This document shows positions 24,522-35,897 of a DNA stretch of 64,000 nt, in pieces (within the stretch, counting starts at the first letter, position 1; the number at the start of each line of letters is the position of its first letter). The translations under genes and the position numbers were made by a program. The notes beneath the pieces are model-generated. The model worked only from the letters and a program-made list of their open reading frames with translations. It ran no database searches and was not told the DNA's origin. Origin of the DNA: Dipteris shenzhenensis. Its lineage: Eukaryota > Polypodiophyta > Polypodiopsida > Gleicheniales. The DNA lies in assembly GCA_047967505.1 (NCBI GenBank), contig CM106539.1; one strand, written 5' to 3'.

Positions 24522-27500
24522 CTATTGTCCCATCCTGAAATGCAATCTCTGTGTCCAAATAGTCCATAGTACCCAAAAACGAGCCCAGTGAAAGAAAAGG
24601 AGGAATGGAGACATCTGAGATGAGAAGCATCCAAACATCCAGAAGAGTTTCCCGAATCTGATAGAGGGAAACCGAAGCCGCAGCAAGTGAGAGACATGAG
24701 TGATCAATATCCGAGAGTGCGGGCAAGACCAGAACAAATGGGGAACTGTCTCACGGTGATGAGAGCAACGAGGGCAGGAAGAGGAAGCAATACGACGTGC
24801 TTCCAATTTCACCCCAATGGAAAAAGCTCCCACTATACATCTCCAAAAGAAAAGCCTCTGTTTCAATGGCAATTTAGCTTTCCAAATTTTCTTGAGTTTT
24901 GATTGCCACCAAGATAAAGGCCTATCCAAATTCCAAAGAGTGTTGGCATGCTTATCAATCCATGGCGGTGGAAGAAGAAATCTGTAGACCATCGAGGATG
25001 TCAAATTATGCATTGAAAGTGAACAGGTAGCAGGAGACAAGTCAGTGAGATTCCAGTCTAGTAATCTGTCCTGTACAAATAGCGGAGGAACAGGAACAAA
25101 TGGCTGCAACATAGTTATAAGTATTCTCCAAATGGGCCTATGATGCAGACCCAAGGGGAATGTCCTGCAAGCTTGTGGAAATGAAAGCACATAACCATGT
25201 TGATCCACCACATCTCCGACAAATCTTATGCCCAATTTCATAAGATTATATGCTTTAATAGGTGCCTGTAAGGCAAGAGGCGATTCATACACCTTGCTCC
25301 AATGGATGCTTTCCAAACGAAGAGAATTACCATGATGGGAGGAAGCACCTGACCATTTAGCATAAGAGAGAATTCTCTTCCAATCATGAATAAAAGTGGT
25401 AGAAATAGGACAGCTAGGAATTTTCCCTTGAAATGTAGTCATGACTGCTTCCCAGTGATCTGTAATCCAATGCCCATATGCAAGGGACTTCATGTTTCCA
25501 CACATAGCTCCTAACATAATAGCCCATGGCTGTTTTTGCTGAAAAAAATCAGCAATCATAGTGCTCTTTCTTGCCAACATATGAAACTGAAGATTGAGAA
25601 TATTCAGTCCCCCATGAGTCTTAGGAGAACAAACAGACTGCATGGGAAGTAGTCGCAAAGCCTTTTTGTGAGATTTACTTTTCCAAAATATCTCCATAGC
25701 CTGGGACATATAGAAAGCCAAATGCTTAAAAGACCAGTGAAGAAGAGGCAAATAAAATTGCACATATGCCATAATGATAGACTGTACTATCCGAAGTCGA
25801 ACATGTAGAGGCCAAGTTGACAAGTGCCAGTATTCCAGCTTCTTGTTAATCTTTTGAAGCACCCATTTGAGCTGTTGTTGAGGGGTAATATTCCAGCCAA
25901 TGGGATACCCTAAATGCCTCACAATGGTATGAGAAGAAATAATGTGGCCTGGCTAGAGAAGTGCATGCCAATCAGCTTCTTTCAATGCTAGAATATTCGA
26001 TTTCTGAAAGTTGATATGCAGTCCAGCAGCTATGCCAAAATCATTCAAAGGATGCATCAAATGAGAGAGGTCATGTTGAGAATTCCTAGGCATGAAATAT
26101 GAATCATCAGCATATGCCTGTGCAAGAAACGGCTGTGCACCTGGAATTTGCAAGCCATGAAGCTGCCCAGTATCTGCAAGATGGTCCATATGCAACAATA
26201 ACGGATGAGTAGTAATGGCATACAGTAGCAAACTAAGAGGGCATCCCTGTCTCACTAGTCCATGTCCTTGACAACCCACTACCAAGTAGACACTGCGCAA
26301 TGGCATGAGAATACAACCAGTAAATAACATGGACCAGCCAAGGGCCAAATCCCAATTTATGCATAGTTTGAGAAATAAAATCCCAATGGACAGTATCAAA
26401 TGCTTTCGCAATGTCCACTTGCAAAATGAGAACATCTTGTTTAGAATATTTGGCATACTAAATTGCAAGCAAAACATTGGAGACATTGTCAGTAATCTGC
26501 CTTCTGAGAACAAACCCATACTGCCTGGGATGAAGTCCTGCCTGCAAGATAAATCAAACCCTAAGGACAATCATCTTGGCAATGAGTTTGTAAATGACTG
26601 GCATAAGAGATATGGGCCGCCAATCAGCCATTGTCTCACACAACCTTTTTTTGGGGATCAATTCGACAAGGCCATGTTTCCAAGAAGGAGGAAGAGATTG
26701 TTCTGCCCAAGCATGATTGATCATAAGAAGAAGAGCATCCTTGAGATCACCCCAAAATGCACGAAAAAATTCAACAGTCAATCCATCCCAACCAGGAGAG
26801 CTGCCTTTACGTAAATGACTCAAAGCATCATCCAGTTCATCATTAAGCATAAATGGCTGCTCCAAAGCATGAGCCTGTTCCCGAGACAATATAGGCTGAA
26901 CATGCATAAGAAATTGAGACCTAGCTGCATTCACTTGCATCGAATAATCAGGCTGAGGAGAAAAGAGATGCTGAAAATGACTAGAGCATTGCGATTCCAA
27001 TTTTGATTTAGAGGTGGTCCAGGTGCCATCATCCTGCCTGATCCTGCAAATATCCTCCTTTCGCCTATCCGCATGCAGGCTTTTAAAGAAGGCCTTGGAG
27101 GAGCAACCCTTATCCAAGAGGGGTTTCATGCGAGCTCGGATTTGCCACTTCTTTAATTTGCGAAGATCATTTTGATGGATGATATGAACTGCATAAGTGC
27201 AAGAATCCTCTTCAGAGGAGGTGAGCTGCCTATAAGAGCTGATTACATCCATTTGTTGCTTGTGAGATTGAGCCCATTTCAGCTTAAGCCTGAGGTTTTC
27301 CATGTGACTTCGTCCATAATCTTGAATAACAGCCTGCAAGTGATGGGCAAGACTGCTGATCCAAGTAAAATCCATGTCCTCCTGAGCATGTAAGAGGAGG
27401 GGGCGGACATCCACTCTCACCATATTCTGAAATTGTTGATGAAGCAAATAAGCACTATTAATATGGAGTAGATGACGACAAAAAAAAAGCATGTCATCTG

Positions 27501-28221
27501 TCAATCGTGCTGTAGATAATGTCAAGCATACTGGAAAGTGATCAAACAGCAAGAGGGAATGATCAATCCACAATGCACATGTGAAACTAGCATACTGTTG
27601 ACCATGCAACAAATACCATCTATCAAGTCGAGCCTAGTAATGAGTGAAAGCATTGTGAAGGTATGTATAACCCATATCTCTATCCCTTGTTGAGAGCCAT
27701 AAATCTTCTGCATGCAAGAAAGAAAGCATATCCTTCCAATGTCGAAGCTCAGTGGGGATCATGTGAGATCGATGAGTGGTGTTGTCTTGCATGGCAGGCG
27801 AGTTATTAAAGTCTCCACACAAAAAAGCATTAGACAGCCATGGATATTGCTTGAGGGAGGCCCACATTTGAGCTCTTATCGCAGAAGTTTGAGAGGCATA
27901 AACCGATGCTATTTTATAAAGATCGGCATGACAGATGCATCTAATTACCATCCATCGACCCTGGGGGTCATTGTGAGCAACCGTGGGCTGCATATCATGT
28001 TTCACTAGCATGCATACCCCCGAAAAGTGCATTGTACCAGCATAAAAGATGTCATAACTAGCAAAGTGGCCTTGCTGGCCAGCCAAGAAATGTTGATTGT
28101 GTTCCTGTAAGGAAATTACATCGGGCTGCATTCTATGTACATAGTGCCAAAAAAGTCTCCACTTATTGACATTGCAAAGACCTTGGACATTGTATGTAAT
28201 GCAAGTAATTGAAGCAGACAT
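24522..28221 (-). pseudogene. LINE A ORF2: endonuclease - reverse transcriptase - zf-RVT
   Basis: Starts MSASITCITYNVQGL at 28,221. APE endonuclease: SLQEHNQHF, CGDFNNSPAM and YTYLH. In the same frame, after one TAG (27,634-27,636), come a linker and the RT start (SSPGWDGLTVEFFRAFWG, IPKKRLCETMADWRPISLMP). A frameshift near 26,560 leads into QVDIAKAFDTVHWDF (in a third, short frame), LVRQGCPLSLLLYA and QAYADDSYF. A second TAG near 25,950 precedes the C-terminal part, which ends in the zf-RVT motif CPRCSHHRETVPHLFWSC. The intact product would be about 1,230 residues, normal for plant L1 ORF2. It copies RNA into DNA at a nicked target; this copy needs repair at three or more places and is inactive. 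Confidence 0.88.
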
Positions 28222-28440
28222 AAAAGATATGTACAGTGGAACCGAGAAACATAGTAAAGGTACAAGGTGTCAGGCCTCAGCCATGACATCGACGTCCACC
28301 TGGCCTCCTGGATCAATAGCTCTATCGTCCTCATCATTGTCACATACAAGAATGCCCTTTTTTAGCACATCAACCCACAATCGAGAAGTCAGGCTTTCAG
28401 CAAGGGTAGAGGCCTGACCAGGGGTGGAAGTAGAGGCATC

Positions 28441-29246
28441 CTAATGCCGAGATTGTAACGGTCGTGGCTTAAGTGCAAATACCTTTTTGGGTTGCTGCCA
28501 GGCACCCTGGGGAGATTTTGAAATTTTGCCCTTTCCCTTATCCTTTTGCTTGGCTGAAACATGGACCACACTTTCTTTGGGAAGAGCAGATTTAGATGTC
28601 ACATCACCCAACTTGCTAGGCATAGCCTTAGGCCCCGGACCATAAGTTGGAGGGGTAGTATTTTCTGGAGCAATAGCCGTAGGTGGGAGCTGATGCAAGA
28701 CTGAAGGACACTGTGAAGCTAGATGGCCAAACTTATGACAAGTAAAACAAGCACTTGCAAATACTCCCCATTTCAAGTCAAAATATTTTTCGCCTAAGGG
28801 AACATCCTCCACCTCTACTGCAATGGAAGGAGGGGTTGGGTGATTTGTATCCCAAAGAACACAAAACCGATTTCGATTACCCGAAGGACGGGGTGGGCAT
28901 ACAACTTGCCCTAAAGTAGCTGCCAGACTTGGTAATACTCCGGAAAATCCACTACAGGGCAGTGATGGCGAATGAGGCCGTGATAATCCTTATTTGGCGA
29001 CCATGGCATGACATGCACCATTTGTCTGCCATAGAATAGAGGGGACATCTCCAATATCTGCTGACGATATGCGGCATCCAAAAAGTGCACTTCATAGAAA
29101 CCTCGAGAAGCAAAGTATACTCCTTCAACAAAGCAACCTCTCAACAAAGCCTGAACCCATTGAGCCACATCATTTGCAGAAGGTAACTTCCCAGGAAAAA
29201 ACTGAGAGAATTTCCGGAGAGGAGTAACCAATGAGGGCAGCTTCAA
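28441..29246 (-). pseudogene. LINE A ORF1 (RNA-binding, CCHC knuckle)
   Basis: N-terminal part (28,911-29,246) reads FYEVHFLDAAYRQQILEM and GRQMVHVMPWSP, typical of the DUF4283-like domain of plant L1 ORF1. After a frameshift, 28,441-28,812 carries the knuckle CFTCHKFGHLASQC (C-x2-C-x4-H-x4-C) and a Lys/Pro-rich tail. Such proteins coat LINE RNA. ORF2 begins 220 bp downstream. Confidence 0.8.
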
Positions 29247-29260
29247 CTTATACTTAAGTG

Positions 29261-30854
29261 CCGGGGGAGGTTTGGCCCACTCCTTCGGGCTCTAGTGGAA
29301 TTCATCCTTGAGCATATAAAAAACATAGTGTGCATCTTCAGAGGCTGAAGTAGACAAATCACTGTGCGCATCCCACACGCACAACGCCCTACATGTCACG
29401 CAACCAAATCATGCCGCCATTTCTACCAATTAGAAATTGACACTTGTCCGATTGGCGCTGCCTCTCCCCTCCGTTGATGGCCAGAAATCGACGCTCCTCC
29501 CGGGAATCGACTCCCAACGCCACTTCATAGCTTTTAGCTTTCTCATCTCAACACGTTTCTACCTCCCTTTGTTGCATTTGTCGCCTCCCTTGGCCTCCCG
29601 CGAAGGATCGCTCCTAGCAGCTGGAATTTTGTAGGTTCCCCTCTCTGCCCATTGCCTTTTTCGGTTTTAAAACCTCCTCCCCCCCCCCCGCCCTGCCCTC
29701 CCCCGAACTTGGAAGAATGGTTTCATGATTGCAGTTGGGTATACGGTTCTTATGGAAGAAGTCATAATCTTGGACCGCATAATCGCTCAAATGCAAAACA
29801 TTGTTTTAGTACGAATGACCAAGTTTAAAACAATTGCAACAATAGAGCAAATAACAAACACCGTAGCACGAGTGACGGCTTTGTAAAGCCGCAGCATTCC
29901 TGCAATCGACGCGCACCTTCAAACCATGGGTTCAACAGAAAGAAGCAGGGGGGCTTTGTTACGGTTCTTGCCCGTCCTAATGATGACCATCCACAGCACA
30001 ACGGCTGCTGCCCAGCCCCATCAACCTGTTGTGAGCTTCAAGAAGCCTGATGAGGAGCAGTCTTCCCACCTACATGCTCCTGCTATGAGCTCAAGTCAAA
30101 GGAAGTGCAGCGCAGCAAGGCAAGGGAGAGGGAGCAAAGAGGTTTGAAGGGATACATGGCATAACATAAATAGCCAATTGGGAATGACATAAGGCCGTTA
30201 CGGTCATGCCATGCTAAGGGCCTTATGTCATGGAGAGGAAAAAGAGGGGAAATAGCTATTTCCGTTATGCTATGCAAAACTGCACCATGAGAAATAACAC
30301 TCCATGCTCTAGACCTCAGTGTACTATTTCCCACGCCCTTTATACACTATTTCCCACACCCTTTAGAAGCATTGATGTGACACCTCTATGTTATTGATGT
30401 GACATTTTCTTTATAGCCCTCTCTAATTTTCCCTTGGATCGTTCATGTCATGCACCTTGGAAAAAACTTTCAAAATATGCTCTTCCAAGAGGGAAACATC
30501 CAAAATAGCCGTACTTGTTTTCTCCCTTTTTTCCTTCCATGACATAAGGCCCATAGTAGGGGCCTCTCGCAAATGTAATACCCACCCCCTCGCAAATGAT
30601 CTTTTGCAGCTCACCAACCCTCTTGTCATCCCTCTCCCTCCCCTCTCAGCAGCCCTCTCCTCGTCCTTCTCCCTCTCTCTTGCTCCTCTCCCTCCCTTTG
30701 CTTCTCCATCGCCCCTCTCTCGAGACCCATTTGAAGGTGGCCCTTGCGTTTGCAGATCTAAGCGAGAGAGCAATCCATCAATCGAAGCACAGAGGGAGAT
30801 TTGGCTTGTGACGACCTTCAATCTGTAAGGAGATTTGGCTTCATGATCTTCCTC
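29261..30854. other. Unassigned stretch between LINE A and the LTR element
   Basis: Includes a perfect 13-bp inverted repeat (30,184-30,231) and a further copy of its arm near 30,539. The long minus-strand frame at 30,423-30,896 is Arg/Glu-rich because the plus strand is a CT-rich tract, and has no domain. No gene is supported. Confidence 0.5.
30184..30231. repeat. Inverted repeat, 13-bp perfect arms
   Basis: ATGACATAAGGCC (30,184-30,196) and its exact complement GGCCTTATGTCAT (30,219-30,231) flank a 22-bp loop. The same arm word, ATGACATAAGGCC, recurs at about 30,540. Confidence 0.9.
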
Positions 30855-32129
30855 GGTTGGAGTGTAGGTTGTCACCTCCTCATTTGTGAGCCCCAAATGA
30901 GGAGAGCATGGGGGAGGGCAACACGGATCTTAGGAAGGCCATGTGGATCTCCACGAGACAGAGATGAGAAAGAGTGCAATGCTGCCACATAGGCAGCACA
31001 TGGGCTGCCGTGTGGGCAGCATGTACAAGAAGAAATCAGGGCTGCCACTTGGACAGCAGTCAGGCTGCCATGTGGGCAGCATAAGGTTTGTACTTGGTTT
31101 GCAGTGGATTTAAAGAGATTTGGTGGACAGAACTGTACGGAACAGAGGCGTGGCCAGTAGAGTTAGTACGGAGCTGGTCAGAGAAGGTCTAGGACTAGGT
31201 CGGAGCAGTCAGATGAATAGCAGACTAGATGTGCAGGTTGTGCAGTAGCCTGGAGATGATCTGAAGGTTGGGTCTGTACAGGGATGCATGGTCTACAACA
31301 CAATGGCGTGTGGACATGTGGATCTGTTGGCACAGGTGTATGGGCCGGGAAAGGGTCTGTAGGCGCTGGACATTGGCTGGACCAGGACCAAGAAGATCTA
31401 GGGACTGCCATGCTGCAGTCTGGGGATCATATCAGGGCGTATTTGTAGGCAGATACCAGGTCAGGTCAGTCTGTGGAGTTCATAGACTGGGTCAGCTAGT
31501 AGGTTTGCAAAACTCGACCAATCTAGGGCACATCCAGCCATATAAAAAGGGCCCCCAAAGGGGGCACTGGGTAGTTCATTCAGGAGTTAGATTTTGGGCA
31601 GATCAGCCCACTTCAAGGAGCAAACCAGGAGCCTTCTAGTGCAGCAAGGGAAGTGGCTGTTTGCAGCAGGCAGAGACCTTAGAAATCTTCGTCAATGGGC
31701 TGCCTTCACAGCAACAAAGGAAGATGGAACCAGGGGGAGACTTGTGCCTCACCATTGGCTGCCCACACTACATTAAGGAGCCCAAGGATCCGCAGCAAGC
31801 ATTGCCTTACAATAGACTGTCTAGCAGGAACAACAAGGAGTGTGATTGCGGGGCACACATATGAGGCCACATAAGCTCTAGAGGAGCAATGCAAGCCAAG
31901 TGTTTTGGAGGTGTCATGAGAAGGTTGGAGAATAGGTTTTGAGTGAACAAGTGTCCACTTCTAGTTAGCACTCTGCGGATAGAGGAGGGTGGTATACTAG
32001 ACACACATTGGACAAATATATATTGCTGTTTCTACATCTCTCTTGTTCATTTACATTGTGTTTGAGCTTCCGCTACGTGTAGGGAGTGTTGCCTAAGCAA
32101 GCAACCTCTATCTACTCTCTTTTCTAACG
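30855..32129 (+). repeat. 5' LTR
   Basis: Collinear with 34,528-35,897 from GAGTGTAGGTTGTC-CCTCC through the GCTGCC hairpin array (30,981-31,080) and GTGTTTGAGCTTC to CTTTTCTAACG. The end is CG instead of CA and the start GG instead of TG, both mutated relative to LTR2. Confidence 0.85.
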
Positions 32130-32142
32130 TGGTATCAGAGCC
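32130..32142 (+). other. Primer-binding site, initiator-Met tRNA
   Basis: TGGTATCAGAGCC immediately after the 5' LTR; complementary to the 3' end of plant initiator methionine tRNA, the usual primer of Copia elements. Confidence 0.9.
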
Positions 32143-32303
32143 CTGAGCGAGATGCACAAGTGGTAGGAGCTTGAAGGCAAGAAGGAGATCTCGGTTCAGC
32201 TTGTAGACATGAACTTCTACATTTGAAGGATAGGTGCCCTTGCGAGGAGGAGGACTTAGATTTTTGGACAGGTGTACAAAATTCCTAAGCCTTTCATATC
32301 CTC

Positions 32304-32767
32304 ATCATGGCTATTCAATAAATTTGGGAAAGTAGGCAAGCTTAATGATACAAATTATCCTCTTTGGAAAATGAAGGTCGGGAGCCACTTAGTCGTGAGG
32401 TTGAGTTGGGAGATAATGACTTGAGTAGAGGTGATGCCAACGGCCATCACGACTGCGGGCACCGCGATTGCGATCGTGGTTGTGACATTGGTAGATCGGG
32501 TAGCAGTGAGACTTGGTGATGCGTGATCGAAGGCCCTGACCATCATTACAGGCACCACTGCGGATTCACTACTTTTGGTATATGGACCATCCTCAAAGGC
32601 ATGTACGAAGTAGATAATGATGCGAGGATTCTCGACCTCGAGACGGAGTTGTACAACATACAACTAGATGAGGGGGATTTGATACACGAGCACATCACCA
32701 AGATGAAGGTGGTTAGGGATCAACTCTCCAGGGTGCCGACAGAAACTCAGTACGAAGACTTTGTATA
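32304..32767 (+). pseudogene. Copia gag remnant
   Basis: One frame reads KLNDTNYPLWKMKV, the entry motif of Copia gag proteins. A later frame reads WTILKGMYEVDNDARILDLE and IHEHITKMKVVRDQL, the UBN2-type core, and ends RVPTETQYEDFV-stop. Three frames and several stops are needed, so no product is expected. The 241-bp repeat begins six bases after the terminal stop codon. Confidence 0.75.
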
Positions 32768-32772
32768 AATGG

Positions 32773-33013
32773 ATGCTCAAGTATGTGTGGGTGTGTGGAT
32801 TTGTATGTGTGAGAGCATACTTTTATACTATGGTCTACACCCACTGTTGGGCGCTGATGACGTCAGTGGGGATGTCATAGTAGCTAGTCCCTACTATGCG
32901 TGATGGAGTTTATGGTTTTCAATCTTATGAGTGACTCTCGTGAGATTGAAACTGCACTATGTTGTGTTTTTAGAGGATGAGTTTAAGAATGTTCCTGGAT
33001 TCATCTAGGTATA
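32773..33013 (+). repeat. 241-bp interspersed repeat, copy 1
   Basis: Runs from ATGCTCAAGTATG to CATCTAGGTATA. It contains the palindrome TGACGTCA and the hairpin CATAGTAG-ctagtcc-CTACTATG. It lies within the interior of the LTR element just after the gag relic. Confidence 0.9.
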
Positions 33014-34527
33014 AGACATGGAAACTGTGAGTGCCTCCTTGAGGTACATGCCTTGTTTTCAAAGCAAGAAAACAAGCGGGTGGATCTACTGGTATTTGCA
33101 TCCATTATATATTTATTAAACCTTAATAGCATGCTTTGGGAGCAGCGTAACTTTTAAGAAGGGAGCACAGTTATGGAAGTGAAGGTCTTGGGGTGAATCT
33201 TTACCCCATAGAGTTATGGAAGTGTAGATCATTGGGCGAAGCTTTCCCGGATAGAATTACAAATATCAGCCCATGCTACCATTTTCAAGGCTTCAATGGG
33301 TTGAAGTATACTTAAAGTTCATATGCATGTTTTTTATAAGCTAAAATTTGAGAATTGTATCCTTATAGATGGCTCTTAGATGACATATTCCGATCGATTT
33401 GAGTACTTGTAGGGCCAAATTCGGGCCTCATATGAGGAAGTTATGTTAATGTTTGGGTGAAAATTTCTAATTTGAAGCTCTAAATATTAAGCCTCCCCCC
33501 TCCAAAACTTGGCAATATTGGCCCAATGGCAATGTGCACATATGCAAGTATGTGATATAGAGAGAGATCCACTTCGTGTCTCTCTTCCTTCAAATAAGTG
33601 AGAACGTATTACATCTCAGCATAGGGATAAGCAAGCCTCAAACCGTCAGAATATACAGCATAAAATCAAAGGGATCAGCAAGCCTCAAACCGTTAGAACA
33701 TGCAGCAGAATAGATGCGAAGAGAGAGAGCACATATACGCAGGAAATGCAAGAGAAGAAGATGCTGGAACTCTGCCCAATCAAATGATGTATACAACAGT
33801 GGGGAATAGCCCCTATTTAAAGGCTGTGGGAGGAGCCTCTGGTTGGCTTGATCAGACAAGCTGTAGTTTTGCCATTAAAATTTACCTTGTTTGGGAGGTT
33901 TCTTTATTTATGTTTCTTAGGCTACGAGAGATTGGAAGGTGTATGCCTTCCTAGAAGGCAAAAGGGGAAGTGTTGGTATGCCTTCATGTCTCGAATGCAG
34001 GTTGTTGGGAGGTGGACATGATGGACCTGTCGAAGCCTTGGTGGTGGAGACCGAACATCTGCAAGTGAAGACACTATGCTGGAGCCAGAAGAGTACTTGC
34101 TTGAGAACTCATTGGGAGCTCATGGTCCAGTTTATCAGGAGATATGCTTGGGTTGGGAGATCTATGTGGATCATCCACTAGGGTCTCATCGCTCAGGTTG
34201 GTTATTTGGATGCGGGCCCTGCCACAAGGAGGAGAGGTTGAAATAGATCTTGGAAGCACGGTGTTGTTGGAAAGGTTACCTCCCAATCTATAAGCCCCCA
34301 AATGAGGAGAGCATGGGGGAGGGAGACCTAGGGCAGGATGTACCCAAAGAAGAGAGAATACATTAGGAAGTTTGCATGGGACGGGATCTGGTGAAGCAGG
34401 ACCTGCTGGTTGAAAGACAAGGAATGACAACGACTTAATTGTTTCAAAGGGCTTCTCCAATCTGAGCCAAATGGAGCACATGCATCGACGAGTTGGGGTT
34501 GGCCCATGATGTATCGGTGAAAGGGGG
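33014..34527 (+). other. Non-coding interior of the LTR element
   Basis: No pol motifs in any frame. About 34,270-34,325 repeats the beginning of the LTR (AAGCCCCCAAATGAGGAGAG), 260 bp before the true 3' LTR. The polypurine tract GAAAGGGGG at 34,519-34,527 closes the interior. Confidence 0.6.
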
Positions 34528-35897
34528 TGTTGGGGTTTAGGTTGTCGCCTCCAAATCTGTGAGCCCCCAAATGAGGAGAGCATGAGGGAGGGGCAACATA
34601 CAGATCTCAAAAGGCCATGTGGATCTCCACGGGATAAGAGACGAGAAAGAATGCAAGGCTGCCACATGGGCAGCACATGGGCTGCCATGTGGGTAGCATG
34701 TACAAGAAAAAATCGGGCTGCCACATGGACAACAGTCAGGCTGCCATGTGGGCAGCATTAAGGACTGTACCTGGTTGGCAGTGAAGGCTGGAACCGACCT
34801 GATTGAAGTAGACCTAGTGGATAGAACTGTACGGAACAGAGGCGTGGCCATCAGGATCAGTACGGAGCTGATCAGAGAATGTCCAGGAACCAGTCAAATG
34901 GATAGCAGACTAGACCTGCATGTTGCACAGCAGTCTGGAGCAGTCTAGAGACGATCCGGAGGTTGGTTGTGTGCAGGGACACCTGGCAAATGTCTGCAGC
35001 GATGACATGTGAACGTGTGCAGCTGTTGGTGCAAGTGTACGGGCCTGGAAAGGGTCTGTAGGAGATGGACATTGGCTGGAGTCGGACCAAGAAAACAGGT
35101 GCAGATCTGGGGACTGCCATGCCGCAGTCTGGGAATCATGTTAGGGCCTATATAGGCAAACGCCAGGTCAGCCAGTCTGTGGAGTTCACGGACTGGGTCG
35201 GCTGGTAGATCTGCAAAAGTTGGCCAGTCCAGGGCACATCCAGCCCTATAAAAGGCCAGCAAAGGAGGCATTCTGTATGTCATTCAAGAGTCAAATTTCA
35301 GCCTGCCTCAAGGAGCAAATCAGGAGCCTTCTGGTGCAGCAAAGGAAGTGGCTGCTTGCAGCTATCGGGGGTCTCAGAAGTCTTGGTCAAGGGGCTGCTT
35401 TCACAGCAGGAAAGGAAGACAGAACAAGGGGGAGACTTGTGTCTAGCAAGGAGGTCAAGGATCTGGGGCAAGCAGTGCCTTACAATAGGCTGACCAGCAG
35501 GAGCAGCAAGAAGGCGTGACTGCAGGGGCATACATATGAGGCCCACTTAAGCTCTAGAGGAGCAACGCAAACCAAGTGTTTTGGAGGTGCAACGAGGAGG
35601 TAGGAGAACAGGTTTTGAGTGAATAGGGGTCCACATCTAGTTAGCACTCGGTTGATAGAGGCCGGTACACTAGACACACATTTTTTATATGATTTGGTCC
35701 ACATTGGACAAATATATATTGCTGTTTCTACATCTCTGTTGTGCATTGTTCATTTACTATGCGCACATCTACATAGTATACATCACAGAAGTGATACCAC
35801 TGTGTGATTCCTGGGCTCTCTGTGTGTGTTTGAGCTTCTGCTGCATGCGGGGAGCATTGGCCTAAGCACACAATCTCTCCCACTCTCGTTTCTAACA
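34528..35897 (+). repeat. 3' LTR
   Basis: Begins TGTTGGGGTTTAGG and ends TTTCTAACA (canonical TG...CA). The GCTGCC/GGCAGC hairpin array is at 34,658-34,758. It is about 95 bp longer than LTR1 because of indels. Confidence 0.88.

Larger units (their letters stand above)
24300..29260 (-). mobile_element. LINE family A (L1 clade), nearly full length
   Basis: Minus-strand element with ORF1 (28,441-29,246), ORF2 (24,522-28,221) and a poly-A tail (poly-T on plus near 24,312-24,327). It has only a handful of disabling changes, making it the best preserved L1 in the window. The 5' end is not precisely defined; no target-site duplication was confirmed. Confidence 0.9.
30855..35897 (+). mobile_element. 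Non-autonomous Copia-type LTR retrotransposon
   Basis: Two long direct repeats (LTR1 30,855-32,129, LTR2 34,528-35,897) enclose a 2.4-kb interior. A primer-binding site, TGGTATCAGAGC, follows LTR1 directly. A polypurine tract, GAAAGGGGG, precedes LTR2 directly. The interior has only a gag relic and an inserted 241-bp repeat; no protease, integrase or RT was found. Initiator-Met tRNA priming and the gag type point to Ty1/Copia. LTRs differ by many substitutions and indels, so insertion is old. No clear target-site duplication survives. Confidence 0.85.

Noticed and set aside
30423-30896. 157-codon minus-strand ORF, Arg/Glu-rich
   Set aside because: Antisense of a CT-rich tract; no motif, and overlaps an equally open plus-strand frame.
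34074-34724. 216-codon minus-strand ORF spanning LTR interior and LTR
   Set aside because: Crosses the LTR boundary and has no domain; chance open frame.
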